A stretch of 64,000 bases of DNA from Ectothiorhodospiraceae bacterium (lineage in GTDB: Bacteria; Pseudomonadota; Gammaproteobacteria; Nitrococcales; Aquisalimonadaceae): NCBI GenBank assembly GCA_003565775.1, contig PXAT01000127.1, positions 27,279 through 91,278 of the forward strand, written 5' to 3'. Positions 29,808 through 39,019 of this stretch are shown here, in pieces. How positions within the stretch are numbered: the first letter of the stretch is position 1; each line of letters begins with the position of its first letter. Below the pieces are notes generated by a model. The model made no database searches. It had not been told where the DNA came from and saw only the letters and a list, made by a program, of their open reading frames with translations. The position numbers were made by a program, and so were the translations under genes.

Positions 29808-32494
29808 ACGCGTTGATGGAGCAATTCATTCAGGAAACCCGCGAGCTGATGGAGGATGCGGCGCAGGGGTTGCTGACGCTGGAGAAAACGCCGCAGGACC
29901 CGGACGCACTGGGTCGGGTCTTCCGCGCCCTGCACAGCACCAAGGGCGCCTCCGGGCTGTTCGATCTGGATCCGATGACCAACATGATCCATCTGGCCGA
30001 GGACCTGCTGGATCGTGCCCGGGACGATCAGGTGGTGCTGACCCCGGAACATGTGGATGTCCTTCTGGATGTTCTGGACCAGGTCAGTCACTGGATCGAC
30101 GCACTGGAGACAGACGAGTCGCTGCCAGCGGATGCAGAGGCGCGCTCCCGCGAGTTGCAGGAGCGGTTGCAGGACGGTCCGTCCGGAGACGCTGCCTGGG
30201 GAGCGGAGTTGCCGCAGGCGGAATCGGCGTCGGCGCAAGCGGCGGTCGACTGGCTGGAGACGGTTCCGGACCGCGACCGTCGAGCGCTGGTTGCAGCGGC
30301 TCTGGCGGAAAACCGGGATCTGCTGGCGATCAGCTATACGCCCGAGCCGGGCTGTTTCTTCGTCGGCGACGATCCGATTCTGACCGTGCGGGACTATCGG
30401 GACCTCCACTGGCTGGATGTGCGCGGCCCGGAACAATGGGAAACCGACGAGGCATTCGACCCGTTCTCCTGTCAGTTGGAGTTCCGGATTCTTGCCCTCG
30501 GCAGCGCGGATGAGGCGACCGCGCACTTCGACTACGTCAGCGAGCAGGTCCGTATCGAGTCATTGAGCACGGACAGCCTCGCGTTCGCCGCCGGGCAGCG
30601 CGGTGCGGAGTCTCTGTGTGAGCCGTTTACCGAGCAGCTTCCGGGATGGTTGGCGGACGATCGGATGGACGACCTGGACCGCGCGGCCACGCGCCTACAG
30701 GACATGCTGTCGCCGGAGCTGCTGGAGAGTTCGGCGGTGGGCTGGCTGCGGCTTGCCGTCGCCCATGGGCGGCGTGACTGGCTGCAGCATTTCGCGGCAA
30801 TCCTGCAGCCGGATCTGACCACTGACGCATCGGTCCCGGCGGCCGCAGTCGCGCCGACGACGGCGGCGGATGGCGGCACGACCGTCCCGAAGGCGGCCGC
30901 CGCCCCCGTGCCGGCCACGGAGGAAGAGCCGGCCGGCACCGACCCGGTGCTGTTGCTCAGCAACCAGGGCGAACGGGCCGCGGAGCTGGTGGCCGCGCTC
31001 CAGCAGGCGCAGCAGCAGATGCTGAACCTGCCGGCCGAGTCCGGCGTCTGGCCGCAACGGGTCCGTTCCGCGATTCGCGTCATCGCCTGCTGCCTGCGGG
31101 CCATGGACGACCGCCCGGCCCTCGAGGCGTTGCCGGAACTGGAACAGCGCCTGCTGGAGGCGCGTTCCGGCAAACCCCTCACCGCATTCCTGCAGCAAGC
31201 CGACAATCCGGCGCGGCCTGCCGAGGCCGCGCCGTCGGGGGACGACGATACCGACGATGCTCCGGGCAGTGCCGCGGCCGCCGTCATGCCCCGCACGAAG
31301 AGCTTCCGGGTCGACGCCGCCAACGTGGATCTGCTCGGTGATCTGGTCGGGGAACTGGTGGTCGCGAAGAACAGCTTTCCCTATCTGGCTCAGCGTGCCG
31401 AACACGACTTCGGCGTGCGCGAGTTGGCACGCCTGCTGAAGGAACAGTTCAGCGTCATCAGCCGGATCGCCCAGGACATGCAGGGTGCGGTCATGAACAT
31501 CCAGATGTTGCCGGTGCAACAGGTCTTCCAGCGCTTCCCGCGTCTGGTGCGTGATCTGGCCCGGCGCCTCGGCAAGGACGTGGAGCTGACCCTCTCGGGT
31601 GAACAGACCGAAGCCGACAAGACGGTGCTGGAAGTCCTGGCGGAGCCGCTGACCCACATGGTGCGCAACAGCCTTGATCACGGCCTGGAAACACCGGAGG
31701 AACGGGCAGCGGCCGGTAAACCCGCAACCGGGACTCTGGCGCTCCGCGCCCGGCACGAGGGCGAACAGGTCGTGGTCGAGCTGGAGGATGACGGGCGTGG
31801 ACTGGATCTGGACGCGATCCGGCGGAAGGCGTACCAGCGCGGCCTGATCTCGGAGCAGGATCTGGAGAGCATGCCCGACCAGGAGGCCATGCAGCTGATT
31901 TTCGCTCCGGGCTTCTCCACCCGCGAGGCCGTTTCCGAGACCTCCGGTCGCGGTGTCGGCATGGATGTGGTGCGCAGTACCGTCGTGCAGCACGGTGGAC
32001 AGGTCACCCTGGACAGCACGGCCGGGCAGGGCACCAGGGTCCGCCTGGCAATGCCGATGACCATGGCGGTGTCCTATGTCATGGGCGTCGAGGCCAACGG
32101 GCAGCTGTTCGGTGTCTCCATGGATAACGTGGTGGAAACCGTCCGCGTGCCCACGTCCTCGATCCAGCAGGTGAAGCAGCAGGAGGCCATCGTGCTGCGT
32201 GACAAGACGATTCCGCTGCGCCGGCTGCATACCTTGCTGCGGCTCGACGCCGCGGACGGCAACGAGCGGCAGCAGGCCATCGACGCCATGTACGACACGC
32301 CGCAGACCGCGATCCTGGTCGTGCGTCACCAGGGTGAGCACGTGGGGCTGGTGGTGGACGATTTCCAGGAAGGCCTGGACGTCATCGTCAAGCCGTTGGA
32401 CGGCGTGCTGACCGCCATTCGCGCCTATGCCGGCACTGCCTTGCTGGGTGATGGCCGGGTCCTGCTGGTGCTGAATCTGAAGGAGCTGCTGTAA
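29804..32494 (+). CDS. cheA: CheA-type chemosensory histidine kinase
   Basis: An 896-residue kinase. Hpt/P1 at about 1-105 with His44 in ALHSTKGASGLF; a long central region (about 150-480) without a recognisable P2, including a folded-looking stretch (about 145-300, with AISYTPEPGCFFVGDDP) and an Ala/Thr/Pro-rich linker (about 345-375); dimerisation helices (about 500-590); HATPase (N-box LTHMVRNSLDHG about 613-625, DDGRGLD, GRGVGMDVV); and a C-terminal CheW-like P5 (about 755-896). It phosphorylates CheY and CheB in response to the MCP/CheW array. It is longer than E. coli CheA (654 aa) because of the central insert. It overlaps cheY by 4 bp and ends in TAATG with the next gene. Confidence 0.9.
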   Translation: MNALMEQFIQETRELMEDAAQGLLTLEKTPQDPDALGRVFRALHSTKGASGLFDLDPMTNMIHLAEDLLDRARDDQVVLTPEHVDVLLDVLDQVSHWIDALETDESLPADAEARSRELQERLQDGPSGDAAWGAELPQAESASAQAAVDWLETVPDRDRRALVAAALAENRDLLAISYTPEPGCFFVGDDPILTVRDYRDLHWLDVRGPEQWETDEAFDPFSCQLEFRILALGSADEATAHFDYVSEQVRIESLSTDSLAFAAGQRGAESLCEPFTEQLPGWLADDRMDDLDRAATRLQDMLSPELLESSAVGWLRLAVAHGRRDWLQHFAAILQPDLTTDASVPAAAVAPTTAADGGTTVPKAAAAPVPATEEEPAGTDPVLLLSNQGERAAELVAALQQAQQQMLNLPAESGVWPQRVRSAIRVIACCLRAMDDRPALEALPELEQRLLEARSGKPLTAFLQQADNPARPAEAAPSGDDDTDDAPGSAAAAVMPRTKSFRVDAANVDLLGDLVGELVVAKNSFPYLAQRAEHDFGVRELARLLKEQFSVISRIAQDMQGAVMNIQMLPVQQVFQRFPRLVRDLARRLGKDVELTLSGEQTEADKTVLEVLAEPLTHMVRNSLDHGLETPEERAAAGKPATGTLALRARHEGEQVVVELEDDGRGLDLDAIRRKAYQRGLISEQDLESMPDQEAMQLIFAPGFSTREAVSETSGRGVGMDVVRSTVVQHGGQVTLDSTAGQGTRVRLAMPMTMAVSYVMGVEANGQLFGVSMDNVVETVRVPTSSIQQVKQQEAIVLRDKTIPLRRLHTLLRLDAADGNERQQAIDAMYDTPQTAILVVRHQGEHVGLVVDDFQEGLDVIVKPLDGVLTAIRAYAGTALLGDGRVLLVLNLKELL

Positions 32495-32748
32495 TGCCGA
32501 TCGTGAAGAAGAAGACCGTTCTGCAACTGGAAGGGCATTGCACCGTGGAGGAGGCGGAGGATCTGCTGCAGTGGCTCGACGCCAACCCCCGCGGTCGGTT
32601 GAATCTGCGGGCGTGTACACATTGCCATACCGCGATTATCCAGGTGCTGATGGCGCGCCGACCTCTGGTTTCCGCCGAGCCGGATGATCCGTTTCTGCGC
32701 CGTCAGATCCTGCCCCTGATCCGCCATGCCGAGGATCAGGCGAGCTAG
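32494..32748 (+). CDS. small STAS-like protein downstream of cheA
   Basis: An 84-residue protein whose pattern (VLQLEGHCTVEEAEDLLQWL, then LNLRACTHCHTAIIQVLMA) resembles minimal STAS-like domains that sometimes follow cheA genes. The usual STAS serine position is occupied by the CTHCHTA segment, so regulation by Ser phosphorylation is doubtful. It shares one base with the cheA stop (TAATG) and its stop is directly followed by the next ATG, showing tight operon structure. Function is inferred only from context. Confidence 0.65.
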   Translation: MPIVKKKTVLQLEGHCTVEEAEDLLQWLDANPRGRLNLRACTHCHTAIIQVLMARRPLVSAEPDDPFLRRQILPLIRHAEDQAS

Positions 32749-33528
32749 ATGGGCAATGCGGCGGTCATCGTTGTCTGCAACCGCAAGGGTGGCAGCGGCA
32801 AGACCACCACGGCGGTGAATCTGGCCGCCGAGCAGGCGGCTGCCGGACGCCGGACACTACTGGTGGATCTCGATACCCAGGGCCATGCCGCCCTCGGGCT
32901 GGGAATCAAGCCGAATCGGGAGACACCGACCGTGCACGGACTGCTGGCTGCCGGCCAGGCCAATCTGGTCCCGGCCATCGCCACCGGTCTGACCCATGGC
33001 GTGGACTGTCTGCCGGCGGATACCCGGCGCCAGGCGGAATTGCCGGAGCACGCCGCCCCGGTTCTGCGCCAGGCGCTGGCCGCACTCGGTGAACTGGGTT
33101 ACGACAGCATCATCATCGATACCCCGCCCACCGCCGGCGTCGCTCTAAACGGCGCGCTGGCCACGGCACACGCGGCCCTGATTCCCCTGCAACCTCACCA
33201 CCTCGCGGCCGAGGGTGTGCAACAGCTGGTGCAATTGATCTTTCGCATCGGCATGCAGGAAAACAGTCAATTGCAGTTCACGGCCTTGCTGCCGGTGATG
33301 CGGGATCCGAGGATCCGGCTGCAGCGGGACACCCTTGAGCAGATGGAGCGGCAGTTCGGCAGCGAGCGCCTGTTGCGCGGGATCCGGGTCGACATTCGCC
33401 TGGCCGAGGCCTTCGCTCACGGCAAACCGGTCCGAGCCTATCGTCCCAGGAGTCGCGGTGCGATGGATTACGCATTGCTCCACGCGCAGCTCACGGCGCT
33501 CTGGCCGGCTCTTTTCCGCCGGCCCTGA
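32749..33528 (+). CDS. ParA/MinD-family ATPase of the chemosensory operon
   Basis: A 259-residue ATPase with a deviant Walker A KGGSGKTTTAVNLA (about residues 13-26), the LVDLDTQGHA motif (Walker A' Asp) and IIDTPPTAG (Walker B). No ParB is nearby and there is no DNA-binding N-terminal domain, so it is not a chromosome-segregation ParA. Comparable ATPases next to che operons (ParC, PpfA) position chemoreceptor arrays in the cell, which is the likely role here (inference). Last gene of the block; 76 nt separate it from the phosphatase. Confidence 0.83.
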   Translation: MGNAAVIVVCNRKGGSGKTTTAVNLAAEQAAAGRRTLLVDLDTQGHAALGLGIKPNRETPTVHGLLAAGQANLVPAIATGLTHGVDCLPADTRRQAELPEHAAPVLRQALAALGELGYDSIIIDTPPTAGVALNGALATAHAALIPLQPHHLAAEGVQQLVQLIFRIGMQENSQLQFTALLPVMRDPRIRLQRDTLEQMERQFGSERLLRGIRVDIRLAEAFAHGKPVRAYRPRSRGAMDYALLHAQLTALWPALFRRP

Positions 33529-33553
33529 GCCGACCCGGGGTGCGCCGATCGGC

Positions 33554-33562
33554 TGGTACACT
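33554..33562 (+). promoter_or_regulatory. possible extended -10 promoter for the phosphatase gene
   Basis: TGGTACACT fits an extended -10 element (TGn plus TACACT at 33557-33562). No good -35 hexamer was seen. It lies 43 nt before the GTG at 33605, in the 76-bp gap after the signalling block. Confidence 0.3.
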
Positions 33563-33604
33563 GACGCCTTTCGATTTTTATCACCGTCGAACAGGAGGAC
33601 GCGC

Positions 33605-34096
33605 GTGGCCGATCAGGATCTGGTGAAGGTGTTATTCGTCTGCATGGGCAATATCTGTCGCTCACCCACGGCGGAAGGCGTGTTCCGTCAGCGGGTACGT
33701 GATGCCGGCCTCGATCACCGGATCGAGACCGACTCGGCCGGCACCCACAGTTATCACATCGGCAAGGCACCTGATCCGCGTTCCCAGGAAGAAGCGCGGA
33801 GTCGCGGCATTGATCTGAGCGATATCCGCAGTCGGCGTATTGCGGCCAGCGATTTCGGCTATTTCGACTGGGTTCTGGCCATGGATCGCGACAATCTCGA
33901 GATCCTCATGGCGGAATGCCCCGGGGCCGAGCAGAGCAAGCTCCATCTGTTTCTCGGATTCGCCCGCGGGCGTCCGGAACAGGAGGTTCCGGATCCCTAT
34001 TACGGTGGCGAGAGAGGCTTCGTGCAAGTCTTTGATCTGATCAGTGATGCGGCTGACGGCCTGCTGGAGACCATTCGCCGGCAGCACCGCCTCTAA
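33605..34096 (+). CDS. low-molecular-weight protein tyrosine phosphatase
   Basis: A 163-residue protein with the N-terminal catalytic loop CMGNICRS (nucleophilic Cys13, Arg19) and the general-acid Asp in VPDPYYGG near residue 129. It is the LMW-PTP fold, acting on phosphotyrosine or similar small substrates in the cytosol. GTG start with AGGAGG 6 nt upstream. In Pseudomonas the corresponding ptpA gene directly follows kdsB; here 24 kb of signalling genes intervene, and murB, expected before rne, is missing at this position. Confidence 0.9.
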   Translation: MADQDLVKVLFVCMGNICRSPTAEGVFRQRVRDAGLDHRIETDSAGTHSYHIGKAPDPRSQEEARSRGIDLSDIRSRRIAASDFGYFDWVLAMDRDNLEILMAECPGAEQSKLHLFLGFARGRPEQEVPDPYYGGERGFVQVFDLISDAADGLLETIRRQHRL

Positions 34097-34126
34097 TCGG
34101 CCGACGGCACCGCCAGGGCCTTACCG

Positions 34127-34172
34127 AAAAACCAACGGCGCAGTCGCGGAAGCGGCTGCGCCGTTGGTTTTT
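34127..34172. terminator. bidirectional rho-independent terminator
   Basis: A long hairpin between the convergent phosphatase and rne genes: AAAAACCAACGGCGCAG pairs with CTGCGCCGTTGGTTTTT around a short GC-rich apex with one mismatch. The A-run on one side and the T-run on the other let it end transcripts from both directions. Confidence 0.9.
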
Positions 34173-34190
34173 CTGAAAGCACGAGGGGTC

Positions 34191-37100
34191 CTAGCCGGAC
34201 TGTTCCTCGCGCTTCTTTTCGCGGTCCTCGGGCTTCGGCTCCTCGGCTGTCGTCGCCGCGTCTCCGTCCGTCTCGTCGGTCTTCTTCCGGTCCTCGGCGG
34301 CGGGCGCTTCGGCGGCCTTCGCCTCGGTCGGCTCCGGAGATGCCGGTTCGGACTCTGCCGCCGGCTCTTCCAGCGGTTGCCATGCCTTCGGCTCGGTGGC
34401 TGCCCCGGAAGCGGCCGGCTTTGCAGCCTCGGTCGCGGGCGCTTCCTGGTCGTCGCTGGCCGCGGCCTGTTCGGCACGGGTCTTCGGCGCACGGCGACGC
34501 GGTGGCGTTTCCGGATCCTTGCTCACGGCGGGAGTCGGCTCGGCCTTGCCGACATCGCCGGATGCAGCAGCATCCTCCGTCGGCGTCCCGGCCTTCCCGT
34601 CAGCGGACTGGTCGGCGCTGGAGGATGCAGCCGTGTCGGCTTCATTCGAGTCCGCGGCTTCCGGTTTGCGGCTCCGGCGACGCGGCCGCGGCTTCTTCGC
34701 CGGCTCGGCCTCCGGCACCTCATTCCCGGTGGCAGCCGCCGAATCTTCAACGGTCTCTGCGGTTTCCGTTGCGGCCTTGCCTTCGTCGTTGCCCTTGTCC
34801 GTTGCCGGAATGCGGGGGCGGCCGTCGCGCATGCGCGGGTCGCGCCTGGCAGGCTGCGGCTGCACGTCCTCGGGCGTGGGTTTGTCCTGATTACCGTCGG
34901 CGGCAACCTCCGGCGCGGCTGGTTCGGCCTTCTTCTTCTCCGCTGCCGGCCGGGCCTTGCTGTCGGTGTCGTCCGGTTTGTCGGCGGTGGGCTGCTCGGC
35001 CGTCGCGGTGTCCTGCTGCCGGGCCTTGTCGACCGTGTTGTCGTTCTGCGCGTTGTTGTCGTCGGTCTGGGCGCCCTGACCCTGGCCACCACGACGCCGG
35101 CGCCGTCCGCCGCGACGTCCGCGCCGACTGCGACCGCTGCCGGTGGACCCGTCCTGGTTCTGCTGGGCCTCGGTCGAGCCGGATGCAGCAGCCGGCGAAC
35201 TGGCGGTCGCCTTGTCCTCGCTTTTCGCGGCCGGTTCGCCGGTCGGCTTGTCGGTCCTGGCCGCTTCGTTCTTGGGGCCCCGGCCGGCGGCAGCCTTACC
35301 GTCGGTAGCGCTCTTCTGGCCGCCCTGGCCGCCCTGGCCACCACGTCCACCGCGACGTCGGGCACGGCCACCGCTGCCTTCGCGGCGGCTTTCGGTGCCC
35401 GATGACTGTTGTCCGCCGCGCCGGCGGCGCTGACCGGTGGAACCCTGATCGCCGGATTCGCCGGTGTCCTCCTGTTCCGTCTTGCGCGTCGAACGCTCGC
35501 TGTCATCGACAGAGAACAAGGAACCCATCCAGCGGAAGAAGCCGCGGACCCCACCGTCGACCGAGGCGGGCGCCGTCGAGGTCGCAGGCGCTGCCGGGGT
35601 CGTGGGGGCCTTCTCGGCCGGCGGTGCCTCGGTAACGGTAGGTGCCGGTGCGGTGTTGACCGACAGTGCACTCACCGCGGCCGCCTCCGGCCGCGGTCGT
35701 TCAACAGTGGCCGCGGGCGCCTCGGTAGCCGGCGTCTCGTCGGTTGCCAGTCGGTAGCTGGTGTCGTCGGCGGAATCGTCATCGCCACGCACGCGCTGGA
35801 CTGCATAATGCGGCGTCTCCATGGTCTTGTTCGGCACCATCAGCACCTGGACCTGATGCCGCTTCTCGATGTCGATCACCGCATCGCGCTTCTCGTTCAG
35901 CAGGAAGGTGGCGACGTCCACGGGTACCTGCGCCATGACCTTGGCGGTCTTGTCCTTCATCGCTTCCTCTTCCACCAGGCGGAGGATCGACAATGCCAGC
36001 GACTCGACGCTGCGGATTGTGCCCTGGCCGCTGCAGCGCGGGCAGACCTCCTGGCTGGCTTCGCCAAGCGATGCGCGCAAGCGCTGTCGGGACATCTCCA
36101 GCAGTCCGAAGCGGGAAATGCGACTCAGCTGGACGCGGGCACGATCCATTTTCACGGCGTCGCGCAGCCGGTTTTCGACGTCACGCTGGGCGCGGTTCGG
36201 GCCCATGTCGATGAAATCGATGACGATCAGGCCGCCGAGATCCCGCAGCCGCAGCTGCCGTGCGATTTCTTCGGCCGCTTCCAGATTGGTGTTGAGTGCG
36301 GTTTCCTCGATATCGCTGCCCTTGGTGGCGCGCGCAGAGTTGATGTCGATCGAGATCAGCGCCTCGGTATGGTCGATCACGATGGCACCGCCGGACGGTA
36401 ACTGCACGGTTCGCTCGAAGGCCGACTCGATCTGGCTTTCGATCTGGTAGCGCGTGAACAGGGGCACCGTGTCCTGATACAGCTTCAGCTTGTTCAGGTT
36501 GTACGGCATGACCTGGCGCACGAAATCCTGCGCCTGGCCGAACACGGATTCGTCATCAATCAGGATTTCGCCGGTGTCGGCGCGCAGATAGTCACGCAGG
36601 GCGCGAATGATGACATTGCTTTCCTGGTAGATCAGGAACGGGGCGCTGCGCTCTTCGGCCGCCTTGTTGATCATCTCCCAGAGTTGCAGCAGGTAGTTGA
36701 GGTCCCACTGCAGTTCCTCGATGTTCCGGCCGACGCCGGCCGTGCGCACGATCAGGCCGGCGCCTTCCGGCGTTTCCAGCTGGCGCAGGGCCTCGCGGAT
36801 CTCGTCCCGTTCTTCGCCTTCAATACGGCGGGAGACGCCGCCGGCGCGGGGGTTGTTCGGCATCAGGACCAGATAGCGGCCAGCCAGACTGATATAGGTG
36901 GTCAGCGCGGCGCCCTTGGTGCCTCGCTCCTCCTTGTCGACCTGCACCACGACTTCCTGACCCTCGCGGATCACGTCCTTGATGCTGGCCTTGCCGTTGC
37001 CGCTGCTGTCGTCCGCGTAATAACTGCGGGCGATTTCCTTGAACGGGAGGAAGCCATGCCGTTCGGAGCCATACTGGACAAAGGCGGCCTCCAGGCTTGG

Positions 37101-37250
37101 CTCGACGCGCGTGATCTTGCCCTTGTAGATGTTGGACTTCTTCTGCTCCCGTGACGGGGTTTCGATGTCTAGGTCATAGAGTTTCTGGCCATCGACCATG
37201 GCCACCCGCAGCTCTTCTGGCTGCGTGGCGTTGATCAGCATTCTTTTCAT
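34191..37250 (-). CDS. rne: ribonuclease E
   Basis: A 1019-residue endoribonuclease, the core of the RNA degradosome. The catalytic half (about 1-510) has the [10 protein letters not shown] start, an S1 domain (about 37-120), the DNase I-like site ([11 protein letters not shown] and [11 protein letters not shown] with metal-binding Asp residues) and the Zn-link CPRCSGQG near residue 405. The C-terminal half (about 520-1019) is low-complexity, Ala/Glu/Pro/Thr-rich, with Arg-rich RNA-binding patches (for example [14 protein letters not shown]), typical of the degradosome scaffold. ATG at 37250 is the family start. Transcription probably begins at a strong promoter about 370 nt upstream. Confidence 0.95.
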   Translation of the reverse strand: MKRMLINATQPEELRVAMVDGQKLYDLDIETPSREQKKSNIYKGKITRVEPSLEAAFVQYGSERHGFLPFKEIARSYYADDSSGNGKASIKDVIREGQEVVVQVDKEERGTKGAALTTYISLAGRYLVLMPNNPRAGGVSRRIEGEERDEIREALRQLETPEGAGLIVRTAGVGRNIEELQWDLNYLLQLWEMINKAAEERSAPFLIYQESNVIIRALRDYLRADTGEILIDDESVFGQAQDFVRQVMPYNLNKLKLYQDTVPLFTRYQIESQIESAFERTVQLPSGGAIVIDHTEALISIDINSARATKGSDIEETALNTNLEAAEEIARQLRLRDLGGLIVIDFIDMGPNRAQRDVENRLRDAVKMDRARVQLSRISRFGLLEMSRQRLRASLGEASQEVCPRCSGQGTIRSVESLALSILRLVEEEAMKDKTAKVMAQVPVDVATFLLNEKRDAVIDIEKRHQVQVLMVPNKTMETPHYAVQRVRGDDDSADDTSYRLATDETPATEAPAATVERPRPEAAAVSALSVNTAPAPTVTEAPPAEKAPTTPAAPATSTAPASVDGGVRGFFRWMGSLFSVDDSERSTRKTEQEDTGESGDQGSTGQRRRRGGQQSSGTESRREGSGGRARRRGGRGGQGGQGGQKSATDGKAAAGRGPKNEAARTDKPTGEPAAKSEDKATASSPAAASGSTEAQQNQDGSTGSGRSRRGRRGGRRRRRGGQGQGAQTDDNNAQNDNTVDKARQQDTATAEQPTADKPDDTDSKARPAAEKKKAEPAAPEVAADGNQDKPTPEDVQPQPARRDPRMRDGRPRIPATDKGNDEGKAATETAETVEDSAAATGNEVPEAEPAKKPRPRRRSRKPEAADSNEADTAASSSADQSADGKAGTPTEDAAASGDVGKAEPTPAVSKDPETPPRRRAPKTRAEQAAASDDQEAPATEAAKPAASGAATEPKAWQPLEEPAAESEPASPEPTEAKAAEAPAAEDRKKTDETDGDAATTAEEPKPEDREKKREEQSG

Positions 37251-37617
37251 AAAAATCCAGTCTCCGACGCTCGACCCTGCCACGCCGGAATCCTGTCAGT
37301 GCCGGCCAAACCTGCTGGTTCGCCGGGTCTTCTGACAGGACCGAATCGCCAGCAATCGCGCAGGGCGCCGACGCACGAGAGGCGTCGCGCCAGAACAGCA
37401 ACTGCAGGAGAAACATCCGGAGCGGGGACATGGGAGCGTCCAATGTGTCCGACCCTGGGGTCGATGCATTTTTCAAGAGCCACCCGCGTTCGCGAGTGGT
37501 GCGTAAATCGTGTTCATGGCGCCGACGGGCGGCACCGGGTCGTTCACCGTGGCCGTAATCGACGCGAATCGGCACGTGTGCCAAGTTTGCGTAAAACAGC
37601 TGTACAAGGCCTTCGGC
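37251..37617 (-). promoter_or_regulatory. long 5' leader of rne
   Basis: From the predicted start site (about 37617) to the rne ATG is about 367 nt with no open frame I can support. E. coli rne also has a leader of about 361 nt whose stem-loops let RNase E cleave its own message. The similar length suggests the same autoregulation. I did not fold the RNA. Confidence 0.5.
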
Positions 37618-37623
37618 TCGGTG

Positions 37624-37652
37624 AGTATAGCGACCATATTGTGGTGCATCAA
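37624..37652 (-). promoter_or_regulatory. sigma-70-like promoter of rne
   Basis: Reading leftward, TTGATG (37652-37647) and TATACT (37629-37624) are separated by exactly 17 nt, a near-consensus housekeeping promoter. Repeat copy A begins 7 bp upstream of the -35 element. Confidence 0.65.
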
Positions 37653-37658
37653 TTGCAT

Positions 37659-37984
37659 AAGGAAACACTGATCCACGGGCCTTGCCAGATGACCAGAACC
37701 GGTCGAGCCTCCAGGGAAGCATGCACCGTTGCACGCCGTCGCGCTCGAGTGCCGTTCTTGCGAACTGGCCAGGAGCAGGTCGCCTCGGGTAGCGGGGCAA
37801 CCCGGGGTGGCATGCGACACCGCCAGGCGTGAGAACGGGCCGAGCCCTGCGGGTGACCGTCGGATTCGCCGCCCTGCGGTGTTGCGCTGCTTGACCGCAG
37901 AGTGACTGCGGCACTGCGCAGCGCGCCTTGTCTCGGAAAAAAAGCGATGCCAACGCGAACGTGCGAATAAATCAGTGTCTCCTT
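37659..37984. repeat. mosaic MITE-like repeat, copy A (rne/rluC)
   Basis: A 326-bp element filling most of the rne-rluC spacer. The left end is AAGGAAACACTGATC; the right end is its inverted counterpart (GATTTATTCGCACGTTCGCG when read leftward). The right 115 bp, inverted, match the left ends of copies E and B, including the GGCGCGCTGCGCAG palindrome and CTGCGGTCAAGCAGCGC. The left part carries the CCTTGCCAGATGACCAGAACC module of copies B and D. The middle is unlike the others. No transposase is encoded. Confidence 0.8.
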
Positions 37985-37994
37985 AAGCGACTGT

Positions 37995-38000
37995 TATGAT
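37995..38000 (+). promoter_or_regulatory. extended -10 element just before rluC
   Basis: TATGAT preceded by TGT lies 8 nt before the rluC ATG. A start site near 38007 would give an almost leaderless message; no Shine-Dalgarno is visible. The -35 position would fall inside the right end of repeat copy A. Confidence 0.35.
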
Positions 38001-38008
38001 CTCGCCCC

Positions 38009-39019
38009 ATGAACACACGATCCTCGCCGCCGGCGACCACCGGCGTCCGCCATGTTTCCGTTCCCGCCGACGGAGCCGGGCAGCGCATCGACAACTTCCT
38101 CGCGCGGGAGTTGAAGGGTGTGCCGAAAACGCGCCTCTACCGGTTGCTGCGCAAGGGCGAAATCCGGGTCAACGGCGGTCGGGTGCGGGCCAGTTTCCGA
38201 CTGTCCGCCGATGACACCGTGCGCCTGCCGCCGATTCGTCAGCCGTTGGCCGATGACGCCCCGGCGACGGTGCCGGCCGGTCTTCTGGCTCAGCTGCAGG
38301 AATCGATTCTGCACGAAGATGCGCGTCTTCTGGTGCTGAACAAGCCCGCAGGGCTGGCGGTGCACGGTGGCAGCGGACTGCGTTTCGGCCTGATCGAGGC
38401 GCTGCGTCAGCTGCGGCCGGACAGTGACTTTCTCGAACTTGTGCACCGGCTCGACCGGGAAACCAGCGGCTGTCTGCTGGTGGCGAAGAAACGCAGCGAG
38501 TTGCGCCGGCTGCATGAACTGCTGCGTGGCCATCAGGTCGAAAAGCGCTATCTGACATTGCTTGCCGGCACCCTGCCCAGGGGTCCGGTGCCGGTGGAAG
38601 CCGCACTGGATCGTTCGGACAAGGGCCGCGGTGGGCAGGTCCAGGTCCGTGCTACCGGCAAGGCGGCGCGCTCGGTGTTCCGGCGACTCGAGGTCTTTCG
38701 TCATGCAAGTTGCACGCTGGCGGAAGTGAGCATCGAAACCGGGCGTACGCATCAGATCCGGGTGCATGCCGCGCACCTCGGGCACCCGGTGCTTGGCGAC
38801 GCCCAGTACGGCGATGTCGCCCGCAACCGGGAATTTCGCGGTCTGGGATTGAAGCGGTTGTTCCTGCATGCGGCGAACTTGCGCTTCCGCGACCCGGAGG
38901 TGAACGCCTGGAAGGAGTTCGAGGCCGAACTGACGCCGGACCTCGAGGCAATCCTCGAGCGCCTCCGCGGCGACGCAGGCAGCGTCACACATTCTACTGG
39001 AGATACGATTCATGACTGA
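38009..39019 (+). CDS. rluC: RluC-family 23S rRNA pseudouridine synthase
   Basis: A 336-residue enzyme with an N-terminal S4 RNA-binding domain (about 22-85, GQRIDNFLARELKGVPKTRLYRLLRKGEIRVN pattern) and the RluA-type catalytic domain with HRLDRETSGC (catalytic Asp in the RLD triplet, about 151). E. coli RluC makes pseudouridine at three sites in 23S rRNA; the divergent rne position is the same as in E. coli. The N-terminus lines up with E. coli RluC, so the ATG at 38009 is accepted despite no Shine-Dalgarno. It overlaps sppA by 8 bp. Confidence 0.92.
   Translation: MNTRSSPPATTGVRHVSVPADGAGQRIDNFLARELKGVPKTRLYRLLRKGEIRVNGGRVRASFRLSADDTVRLPPIRQPLADDAPATVPAGLLAQLQESILHEDARLLVLNKPAGLAVHGGSGLRFGLIEALRQLRPDSDFLELVHRLDRETSGCLLVAKKRSELRRLHELLRGHQVEKRYLTLLAGTLPRGPVPVEAALDRSDKGRGGQVQVRATGKAARSVFRRLEVFRHASCTLAEVSIETGRTHQIRVHAAHLGHPVLGDAQYGDVARNREFRGLGLKRLFLHAANLRFRDPEVNAWKEFEAELTPDLEAILERLRGDAGSVTHSTGDTIHD

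Noticed and set aside
34044..35405. Long open frames opposite the 3' half of rne
   Set aside because: They arise from the repetitive, GC-rich codons of the RNase E scaffold region; the translations are Arg/Gly/Leu/Ala-rich low complexity without a family pattern.
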